This document shows, in pieces, positions 1 to 5,755 of a DNA stretch of 6,849 nucleotides. Source of the DNA: Bacteroidales bacterium (GTDB lineage Bacteria > Bacteroidota > Bacteroidia > Bacteroidales > Tenuifilaceae). The notes under the pieces are model-generated. The model searched no databases, was not told where the DNA came from, and worked only from the letters and a program-made list of their open reading frames with translations. A program made the translations under genes and the position numbers. The stretch is taken from positions 1 to 6,849 of the forward strand of contig WBUV01000176.1 of assembly GCA_008933525.1 (NCBI GenBank). Reading direction: 5' to 3'. Within the stretch, counting starts at the first letter, position 1. Every line of letters begins with the position of its first letter.

Positions 1-1
1 G

Positions 2-1255
2 TTATCGGTTAACGTTCAGTCGGAAATTGGTGAGTTGGAATGCGTAATCCTTCACACACCCGGTGCGGAGGTGGAGAATATGACTCCAGAGAATGCGCAA
101 CGTGCGCTTTACAGCGATATCCTTAACCTAAATGTGGCTCGTAAGGAGTACGCTCAGCTTAGCGGGGTTTTATCCAAAGTTACCCGCACATTTGAGGTGA
201 TGGATTTGCTTGAGATTGTTCTTAATAACGGCAAAGCCAAGGATGAGTTAATTTACAAGATTTGCAGACACGAGAACGCCCTTTCGCTTGTCGATGATTT
301 AATGGATTGCAAGAACAAGGAGTTGGCCCGCTTACTAATTGAGGGTGTGCCATTAGTTAAAAATAATCTAACCAACTTTCTAAGTCACGAAAGGTTTTCG
401 TTAACACCGCTATATAACTTCTACTTTACCCGCGATGCATCAATCTCCATTGGCGAGGATGTTCTAATTTCAAAAATGGCCAATGCTGTGCGCGATAGGG
501 AAAGCATTATTATGGAGGCTATATTCTCCAAATCTGGGATGTTTAATACCCAAACTATCAATCCCAACGCATTCAACTTGGTAGATAATGTTTATATGGA
601 GGGTGGCGATATTTTGGTTGCAAGGGAGGATATCCTTTTAATTGGGAATGGAGTTCGAACAAATACTCATGCCATCGATTTTATTATAGGTAGATTCTTA
701 GCTCGAGACGATAAACACCGTCGATATATTCTTGTGCAGGAGTTACCCAGCAAGCCCGAGTCGTTTATTCACCTCGATATGGTTTTCACCCTCCTCGATA
801 AGGATAAGTGCATGGTGTACGACCCAATTATACTTCAACCAAACCGTTACCAAACCGTTCAGATTACCATTGAAAAGGGTAAGGTTTTAGAGATAAAAAC
901 GGTGGATAATCTGCTTGTTGCACTTAAAAAGTTGGGAATGGACTTACAACCAATTATGTGTGGCGGAACTAAGGACAGGTGGACTCAGGAGCGTGAGCAG
1001 TGGCACAGCGGTGCAAACTTTGTGGCTGTTGGCCCCGGTAAAGTAATTGGCTACGCGCGTAATGCGAACACAATGAATGAGATGAATAAACACGGATTCG
1101 AAATTATCCGTGCAAAAGATGTTATGGCCGACAAGGTTGATTTGAATAGCTACTCAAAGTACGTTGTGACGATCGATGGTAGTGAGTTGCCACGAGGTGG
1201 TGGCGGTGCCCGCTGTATGACAATGCCAGTAAGGCGTAAGGCTGTAAAGTGGTAA
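2..1255 (+). CDS. arcA: Arginine deiminase, 5' end cut by window edge
   Basis: Hydrolyses L-arginine to L-citrulline and ammonia in the cytoplasm, the first step of the arginine deiminase pathway. The frame is open from base 2, and the residues before the first in-window TTG (base 35) read LSVNVQSEIGEL, matching the usual family N-terminus. The TTG is therefore internal, and the true start lies a few codons left of the window. Family landmarks, numbered from the codon at 35: VILHTPG at 4-10, FTRD at 131-134 (catalytic-type Asp134), MEGGD at 188-192 (Glu189), HLD at 246-248 (His246 and Asp248), and a C-terminal GGGGARCMTMP with nucleophile Cys394 (codon 1214-1216). All expected active-site residues are present. 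The visible 417 residues nearly fill the usual length of about 410-420. The residue after FTRD is Ala where Pro is more usual. No ornithine carbamoyltransferase, carbamate kinase or antiporter gene follows; upstream context is not visible. Confidence 0.96.
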   Translation, partial: LSVNVQSEIGELECVILHTPGAEVENMTPENAQRALYSDILNLNVARKEYAQLSGVLSKVTRTFEVMDLLEIVLNNGKAKDELIYKICRHENALSLVDDLMDCKNKELARLLIEGVPLVKNNLTNFLSHERFSLTPLYNFYFTRDASISIGEDVLISKMANAVRDRESIIMEAIFSKSGMFNTQTINPNAFNLVDNVYMEGGDILVAREDILLIGNGVRTNTHAIDFIIGRFLARDDKHRRYILVQELPSKPESFIHLDMVFTLLDKDKCMVYDPIILQPNRYQTVQITIEKGKVLEIKTVDNLLVALKKLGMDLQPIMCGGTKDRWTQEREQWHSGANFVAVGPGKVIGYARNANTMNEMNKHGFEIIRAKDVMADKVDLNSYSKYVVTIDGSELPRGGGGARCMTMPVRRKAVKW

Positions 1256-1301
1256 TATCGAACATTATTTCAAACTAGATGTTTATATTGAAAACATTTA
1301 A

Positions 1302-1313
1302 ATATCTAGATAT
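1302..1313. repeat. 12-bp perfect palindrome overlapping a start codon
   Basis: ATATCTAGATAT is its own reverse complement and overlaps the first two bases of the preferred start codon of the small YgaP-like gene. A further CTAGAT half lies at 1275-1280, and ATGTTT (1279-1284) can pair with AAACAT (1292-1297), so the short spacer after the arginine deiminase gene has some dyad symmetry. It could be an operator, a leader hairpin affecting initiation, or chance in A+T-rich DNA. No regulator is identified. Confidence 0.3.
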
Positions 1314-1500
1314 GAAAAAGAACGTTGGAACAACCGATAAGGTAATTAGAATTGTAATCGGTGTTGGAATTGCAGCAGCAGGTATTTACTATCAAAGTTG
1401 GTGGGGATTATTAGCCATAGTGCCATTTGCCACAGCATTTATGAGTTTCTGTGGACTGTACACAATACTTGGAATTAATACTTGTCCAGCAAAGAAATAA
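1312..1500 (+). CDS. YgaP-like (DUF2892) small inner-membrane protein
   Basis: A 62-residue protein with the pattern of the YgaP-like transmembrane domain family (DUF2892): an N-terminal MKKNVGTTDKVIRIVIG, two hydrophobic helices at about residues 11-28 and 32-51, and the terminal CGLYTILGINTC with Cys47 and Cys58. In E. coli YgaP this domain is fused to a rhodanese; here it stands alone, as in many bacteria. Its biochemical role is not known. The ATG at 1312 is chosen because family members begin with MKKNVG-type sequence. The ATG at 1279 in the same frame would add 11 residues (MFILKTFKYLD) that do not belong to the family pattern. No Shine-Dalgarno sequence precedes either start. The gene lies 56 bp after the arginine deiminase gene with no clear terminator between them, so read-through is possible. 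It ends directly at a hairpin terminator. Confidence 0.85.
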   Translation: MKKNVGTTDKVIRIVIGVGIAAAGIYYQSWWGLLAIVPFATAFMSFCGLYTILGINTCPAKK

Positions 1501-1501
1501 G

Positions 1502-1526
1502 AAAGCCCCAATCTGGGGCTTTTGCT
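1502..1526. terminator. Bidirectional rho-independent terminator
   Basis: A perfect 8-bp stem, AAAGCCCC (1502-1509) with GGGGCTTT (1515-1522), closes a 5-base loop. On the plus strand it is followed by TTTGCTTTAT-like sequence. On the minus strand a T-rich run from the end of the small membrane protein gene follows. It sits between two convergent stop codons (1500 plus, 1527 minus) and can end transcription from both sides. Confidence 0.85.
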
Positions 1527-2858
1527 TTATAGAGTTAAACTAAAAACCGTTTCCTGATTAGGGATTGATTTAACTTTGATATTGCCCCCGTGCAAACGAA
1601 CTATCTGCTTCGAAATGCTCAGCCCTATTCCCGATCCATTCTCGCGAGTGGTGAAAAAAGGAACGAATATTTCTTCCATGATATCTTTTGGAATTCCGGG
1701 ACCATTATCAGCAACTTCTATTTCAACCCTATTATTCATTTTTTTTGCAACTAGTAGAATCCTTGTATTGGGATTATTCTCGTTAGCCTGAATTGCATTT
1801 TTCACAAGATTAATTAGAACTTGCGAAATTTGTGCTTCATCAGCAAAAATCTCAATATTATCGGGCAACACCTTAATTTCAATACAACTTTTTCCATTGC
1901 AATCGGAATCGAATAGCAGTTTAATCTGGCTGAACAGATTATTAACGCTGAACAGCTTCTTTTCTGGTTTTGGTAAGCGCGTAAGTTTCCGGTACGATTC
2001 TACAAATTGCATTAAACTTACACTTTGAGTTCTAATAACGTCGAGTCCTTTGCTTACAATTTCGTGCGATTTTTCTGGGTTACTTTCACTCTCCTTTGAG
2101 ATATGTTTCGATAGACTTTCCGATAGCGATGTAATTGGCGCAATGCTATTCATTATTTCGTGCATCAAAACCCTAATTAACTTTAACCACGAATCTAACT
2201 CACGTGCATCGAGTTCATTCTTAATGTCTTGAATGGATAGGATTATCAACTCATCGTTATTCTTCTTAAAAGGTGTAGCATTGAGTGAGAGTTCAATAAC
2301 ACCTGTTTCGTTTAAGAGCGAAACTAATTTATGCTCGTTGGGCTGTATCCGTTGAATGGTTTGGTATAATTTGTTATCGACACGCTCTAGCTGCTTTATA
2401 TGAGTAAGCACATCAACGGAAAGCATTTTTTTTGCAGTTTTGTTGGCATGCAGGATAAATCCTTGCGAGTTATAGGTGATTATTCCTGTAGCAACATTTT
2501 CCAAAAGTGTTTGGAAGTACTGCTCCTTTTGTTGGTTATCAATTTTTAGTCGTTGAATTTGTTTGTTTACCTCGTTAAATTTTACGGTTAATTCTCTCAG
2601 TGTTCTGCTGCTGCTATCGGGAGGGAATTGCAGCGTAGAGTCGTTGTTTTTTATGGCTTCAAAAAAAAAGTTTAGTTTACGGTTAGTCGAATTTATATAC
2701 CAAATAAGGTTTGCACTAAATATAATGATGGATAAAAGTAACACAGCTGGGATTACACTCGAATAACCCTTATGGATTGTAAGAGCAATACCTATTGATG
2801 ATAAAACTATTGCAATTACCCGTATAACTATATTGAAGTATAAGTTTTTGCTAATCAT
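1527..2858 (-). CDS. Membrane sensor histidine kinase, NtrB/NtrY-like with PAS-like region
   Basis: Sensor kinase of a two-component system in the inner membrane. In order: two hydrophobic helices at about 13-28 and 35-55 joined by a loop of only about six residues; a linker/coiled region at about 60-112; a PAS-like segment at about 113-210 (QTLLENVATGIITYN and on); an HisKA H-box with phospho-acceptor His233 in LMHEIMNSIAPITSL; then the HATPase domain with N-box NLVKNAIQAN (350-359), G1 box DNGPGIP (384-390), F-box FVPFFTT (398-404) and G2 box GSGIGLS (408-414). The HExxN pattern after the histidine fits a kinase that can also dephosphorylate its partner. All catalytic boxes are intact and 443 residues is normal. 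Its ATG overlaps the regulator's TGA (ATGA, 2855-2858), implying translational coupling and a shared pathway. The near absence of a periplasmic part means the signal is probably sensed in the membrane or cytoplasm. The ligand is unknown. Confidence 0.94.
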   Translation of the reverse strand: MISKNLYFNIVIRVIAIVLSSIGIALTIHKGYSSVIPAVLLLSIIIFSANLIWYINSTNRKLNFFFEAIKNNDSTLQFPPDSSSRTLRELTVKFNEVNKQIQRLKIDNQQKEQYFQTLLENVATGIITYNSQGFILHANKTAKKMLSVDVLTHIKQLERVDNKLYQTIQRIQPNEHKLVSLLNETGVIELSLNATPFKKNNDELIILSIQDIKNELDARELDSWLKLIRVLMHEIMNSIAPITSLSESLSKHISKESESNPEKSHEIVSKGLDVIRTQSVSLMQFVESYRKLTRLPKPEKKLFSVNNLFSQIKLLFDSDCNGKSCIEIKVLPDNIEIFADEAQISQVLINLVKNAIQANENNPNTRILLVAKKMNNRVEIEVADNGPGIPKDIMEEIFVPFFTTRENGSGIGLSISKQIVRLHGGNIKVKSIPNQETVFSLTL

Positions 2859-4219
2859 AGCCCCATTTTTTTGATTTTATTGTATAGCGTTTGGCGTGTT
2901 ACACCCAACTGATCGGCTGCAGCACTAAGATTTCCTTGATTATCATCGATGGCTTGAGTTATCATTTGTCGCTCCATTTCGTCCAAAGTAATAGGATTCT
3001 TAGCATTTTTGGTTGGAATAACGGGTTTCATAAAAAACGAATCAGCCTTTATAACAGTGCCTTCACTCAAAATAACAGCCTTTTCGATGGTGTGCTGAAG
3101 TTCTCGGACATTTCCGGGCCAATAGTAGTTAATCAGCTTCTCGCTGGCTTGTTGATTTAACCTTAGGTTTGGTTTGTTGTACTTTGATGAATATTTTCGT
3201 AGGAAGAAATCGGCTAGTATCAAAATATCTTCACCGCGTTCTCTGAGAGGTGGAATCTCAATTTGAATAGTATTTATACGGTAAAGTAAATCTTCCCGAA
3301 AAAGTCCCTCCTGAACCATTCCTTCCAAATTCTTATTGGTTGCACAAATTAAACGGATATCTACTGGAATTTGCTGGTTTGATCCAATCCGACAAACTTG
3401 GCGATTTTGAATTACGGCCAATAGTTTTGCCTGCAAATGGTACGATAGGTTTCCAATTTCATCGAGGAATAAACTTCCGTTGTTTGCCGTTTCAAATTTT
3501 CCAGGGCGATTCTCGCGTGCATCGGTAAAGGCCCCTTTTAAGTGGCCAAAAAGTTCGCTTTCGAAAAGGGTTTCGCTAATGGCACCCATATCAACACTTA
3601 CCATAACCTCATTGGCCCTGTTCGATAATCGGTGAATTTCGCGTGCAACCAGTTCTTTTCCTGTTCCATTTTCACCTGTTATAAGGATATTTGCATCGGT
3701 TTTGGCCACTTTGCGCACCATATTAAGCACTTGCATTAGTTTAGGCGATGAACCGATAATGTATTTCGAATCGCGATTTATTTCATTCTTAAGTTCCTGA
3801 TTTTTCTCTTTAAGTGTATTGACCTCTTTTTGGGAAAGGTTCAGTTCAATGGCGGTTTTTAAAGTTGCAATTAGCTTATTGTTATCCCAAGGTTTTAGAA
3901 TAAAATCAGTAGCTCCTGCTTTTAGGGCTTTTACGGCAAGTTCAATATCACCAAAGGCAGTAATCATTACAACAGAAATCTGTGGATTAATCTCCTTAAT
4001 CCTTTTTAACCAGTATATACCCTCGTTTCCAGTGTTTATTCCAGCTTTAAAGTTCATATCCAGAAGGATAAGGTTGTATTCCTTCTTTTTGATTTCTGTG
4101 TTCAGTAACTCTGGGTTTGATATTGATGTTACAGACTGAAACTCGGAGGATAAAAGTATCTCAAGCGCACTTAGGATGCTTTTGTTATCGTCAACAATGA
4201 GAATATTACCTTTTACCAT
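2855..4219 (-). CDS. NtrC-family sigma-54-activating response regulator
   Basis: DNA-binding response regulator that remodels sigma-54 RNA polymerase using ATP. The receiver domain (about 5-120) has acidic pair Asp10/Asp11, phospho-acceptor Asp54 (LLDMNF), Thr87 and Lys109 (LKPWD). A linker leads to the AAA+ domain (about 153-390): Walker A GENGTGKE (182-189), sigma-54 contact loop GAFTDA (229-234), Walker B LFLDEI (250-255), sensor I ATN (293-295), arginine-finger region REDLLYRI (308-315) and WPGNVREL (367-374). The C-terminus is a Fis-type helix-turn-helix, LSAAADQLGVTRQTLYNKIK (431-450). The loop departs from the GAFTGA consensus at its fifth residue. The 454-residue length is normal for the three-domain class. 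It is the first gene of the minus-strand pair, transcribed away from the TolC-adaptor operon and separated from it by 181 bp containing paired palindromes, so that operon is its likely target. No Shine-Dalgarno sequence is seen before the ATG. Confidence 0.96.
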   Translation of the reverse strand: MVKGNILIVDDNKSILSALEILLSSEFQSVTSISNPELLNTEIKKKEYNLILLDMNFKAGINTGNEGIYWLKRIKEINPQISVVMITAFGDIELAVKALKAGATDFILKPWDNNKLIATLKTAIELNLSQKEVNTLKEKNQELKNEINRDSKYIIGSSPKLMQVLNMVRKVAKTDANILITGENGTGKELVAREIHRLSNRANEVMVSVDMGAISETLFESELFGHLKGAFTDARENRPGKFETANNGSLFLDEIGNLSYHLQAKLLAVIQNRQVCRIGSNQQIPVDIRLICATNKNLEGMVQEGLFREDLLYRINTIQIEIPPLRERGEDILILADFFLRKYSSKYNKPNLRLNQQASEKLINYYWPGNVRELQHTIEKAVILSEGTVIKADSFFMKPVIPTKNAKNPITLDEMERQMITQAIDDNQGNLSAAADQLGVTRQTLYNKIKKMGL

Positions 4220-4230
4220 TTCTTTTTCTT

Positions 4231-4262
4231 CAAAAGTAGATTCTCATTCTAAAACAATCAAG
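4231..4262 (-). promoter_or_regulatory. Candidate Bacteroidota housekeeping promoter for the two-component genes
   Basis: Read on the minus strand, TACTTTTG (4238 to 4231) matches the Bacteroidota -7 box TAnnTTTG. CTTG (4262 to 4259), 20 bases upstream, is one mismatch from the -33 box TTTG. The predicted transcript would start only a few bases before the regulator's ATG at 4219, giving a very short leader. The -33-like element lies 4 bp from the left edge of the first palindrome. This is a pattern match only. Confidence 0.4.
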
Positions 4263-4266
4263 TAGT

Positions 4267-4283
4267 TGTAAAATTATTTTACA
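4267..4283. promoter_or_regulatory. Upstream palindrome 1, putative NtrC-type regulator binding site
   Basis: TGTAAAATTATTTTACA is a perfect 7+3+7 inverted repeat. Its geometry (TG, 13 bases, CA; 17 bp) is the same as that of classical NtrC sites (TGCAC-N7-GTGCA type), fitting a Fis-type dimer. It is centred at 4275, about 110 bp before the transcription start predicted from the candidate sigma-54 promoter, and about 56 bp upstream of the divergent regulator gene. A near copy lies 23 bp away centre to centre. Binding by the adjacent regulator is inferred from this arrangement. Confidence 0.65.
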
Positions 4284-4289
4284 CCTAAT

Positions 4290-4306
4290 TGTAAATATAT
4301 TTTACA
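4290..4306. promoter_or_regulatory. Upstream palindrome 2, putative NtrC-type regulator binding site
   Basis: TGTAAATATATTTTACA matches palindrome 1 at 15 of 17 positions and keeps the outer TGTAAA and TTTACA arms exactly; only central bases differ. It is centred at 4298, about 87 bp before the predicted sigma-54 start. Two copies of one dyad in a short intergenic region suggest paired dimers that promote assembly of the AAA+ oligomer. The shared consensus is TGTAAA-N5-TTTACA. Confidence 0.65.
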
Positions 4307-4358
4307 TTATGATTCTGTGCAGTATTGTTAAACTCAGATTATCAATTAGATATAAAAA

Positions 4359-4374
4359 TGGCATGGTTGTGGTA
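4359..4374 (+). promoter_or_regulatory. Candidate sigma-54 (-24/-12) promoter for the efflux operon
   Basis: TGGCATGGTTGTGGTA aligns to the sigma-54 consensus TGGCACGNNNNTTGCW. The -24 half (TGGCA, then Y, then G) is strong. The -12 half reads TGGTA instead of TTGCA, so the usually conserved GC is GT. Spacing between the two elements is exact. The predicted start, about 12 bases after the -12 element (near 4385), leaves a leader of about 16 bases before the TolC-family ATG at 4401. Support comes from the divergent sigma-54 activator gene and the tandem palindromes 50-110 bp upstream. No good TTTG/TAnnTTTG promoter was found in this orientation. Confidence 0.55.
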
Positions 4375-4400
4375 AAACCTTTGTTCGAAATAGCTGAATT

Positions 4401-5735
4401 ATGTATAGGATTATTTTACTTGGGTTGATTTTTTTGTTGAGTACTAAAGTTTTCTCGCAGGAGAAATTCTCGCTCGATAGTTGTATTCGTTTTGGTTTGG
4501 TTAATAATTTGACAGCACGAAATGCTGCAATTTCGAGCGATATTGCTAATGTTTCTTACAAGCAGATAGGGTGGAATTACTTACCCGAAATATATGCAGG
4601 AGCTAATGCTGGAGTTAGCTCTGGTCGATCTATTGACCCAAACACAAACGGTATAGTAGAAACATCGTTCATCAGTAATTCGTACTTTGTTGGTGCTTCT
4701 GTTGATTTATTTAGAGGGTTTTCCCAAATAAATGAACTCTCGTATCAGAAATACCTAGTTTTATCGGCTGAGAGTAAGCTGCGTAGAGTGGAGGATGAAA
4801 TAGCATTTACAATAATGAATGCCTATTTTGATGTGGTTTACTTTATCGAATTGGTTCGCATTGCAAGTGAGCAAAGAGAACTGTCGAAACTTAATCTAAA
4901 AAAAACGGAAACGCTAGTATCAATTGGCCTTAAGGCCGAGTCGGATTTGCTGGAGGTAAGAGCAAATGTTGAGAAAGATGAGTTATTTTTAATTCAATCG
5001 CAAAATCAACATATATCGGCACTTTATAAGTTAAGAAGGGCGATGAATATTGATTCGGATTTCGATATCGAGGTTGTTAGACCTCAGTATTCCAAGTTTG
5101 TTGCACTTACTTATAGCACAAATTGCGATAGTTTGTTCCAATCATACTCGCACTACTCACCCGAGTTAAATTCCCTTGAAAACGAGTGGAAGGCAAGCGT
5201 AAAAAGTATAGGTGTTAAACGTGCAGGTTATTATCCATCGTTAAGGCTAGAGGCATCGCTCGGATCGGCTTATTACGAAACTAACAGGGACCCCATGGGT
5301 AAAACCTATGAATACAAATATCAGTTACGCAGCAATCTGAGTCAATACCTTGGTTTATCGCTTTCAGTTCCAATTTTTAAGAAAAATGAGGTTCGCTCAA
5401 GTGTAAAGCAGGCCAAATATCAATCTGAATTAACAAAGAATATATTAGATAAAGCAAAGCAAGATATTCAATTGGAAATTGTTGAGAATGTAAATAGCAT
5501 GATTGCTGCTAGTAGAGAGTTATTGCAGGCCCAGAATCAACTCAAAGCCGATAGGCTTGCTTTTGATGCGGCTCAAAAAAAATATGATAAAGGAATGATA
5601 AGCGTTGTGGATTTTTATACCGCCAAAAATAGATTGAGTAGTACCGAAGGACAGGTTCTAAGGGCAACATTAACGCTTGAAATAAAAAAACGAACCATCG
5701 ATTTTTATAGCGGAATCCGATTTTGGGAGTTATAA
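4401..5735 (+). CDS. TolC-family outer-membrane efflux channel protein
   Basis: Outer-membrane trimeric channel subunit that gives a tripartite exporter its exit duct. It starts with a Sec signal peptide (about 1-19, hydrophobic core IILLGLIFLLS, likely cleavage after VFS before QEKF). Two repeated OEP-type halves follow, each with the family layout. The first has GWNYLPEIYAGANAGVSSGRS (57-77), SVDLFRGF (100-107) and the helix EDEIAFTIMNAYFDVVYF (131-148). The second has GYYPSLRLEASLG (276-288), LGLSLSVPIFKKNEVRSSV (317-335) and the helical stretch at 380-430. The long helical runs between them are the periplasmic tunnel. At 444 residues it is full length. The ATG is fixed by an in-frame TGA two codons upstream (4395-4397). 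It heads an operon with the adaptor 20 bp downstream, and the divergent sigma-54 regulator probably controls it. The substrate cannot be told from the channel. Confidence 0.94.
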   Translation: MYRIILLGLIFLLSTKVFSQEKFSLDSCIRFGLVNNLTARNAAISSDIANVSYKQIGWNYLPEIYAGANAGVSSGRSIDPNTNGIVETSFISNSYFVGASVDLFRGFSQINELSYQKYLVLSAESKLRRVEDEIAFTIMNAYFDVVYFIELVRIASEQRELSKLNLKKTETLVSIGLKAESDLLEVRANVEKDELFLIQSQNQHISALYKLRRAMNIDSDFDIEVVRPQYSKFVALTYSTNCDSLFQSYSHYSPELNSLENEWKASVKSIGVKRAGYYPSLRLEASLGSAYYETNRDPMGKTYEYKYQLRSNLSQYLGLSLSVPIFKKNEVRSSVKQAKYQSELTKNILDKAKQDIQLEIVENVNSMIAASRELLQAQNQLKADRLAFDAAQKKYDKGMISVVDFYTAKNRLSSTEGQVLRATLTLEIKKRTIDFYSGIRFWEL

Positions 5736-5755
5736 TGGACGAAAAATGAACATAT

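Noticed and set aside
35..37. TTG as the start codon of the arginine deiminase gene
   Set aside because: The in-frame codons to its left encode the conserved N-terminal SEIGEL segment, so the gene begins before the window.
1279..1311. Eleven-residue N-terminal extension on the YgaP-like protein
   Set aside because: MFILKTFKYLD does not fit the family pattern, which begins at MKKNVG; the ATG at 1312 is the better start.
2891..3160. Plus-strand open frames inside the regulator and kinase genes (also 1576-1791, 2050-2232, 2563-2766, 3340-3528, 3819-4139)
   Set aside because: They lie antisense to genes with intact motifs over their whole length, and their translations show no recognisable domain or start context.
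4376..4383. AACCTTTG as a TAnnTTTG-type -7 box for the TolC-family gene
   Set aside because: It lacks the initial T of the box and has no TTTG at the -33 distance; the sigma-54 element nearby fits better.
5735..5755. ATG codons at 5735 and 5746 as starts of the adaptor or of a tiny leader peptide
   Set aside because: Both reach a stop within a few codons (ATG at 5735 stops after four, at 5746 after seven) and nothing suggests a functional leader.
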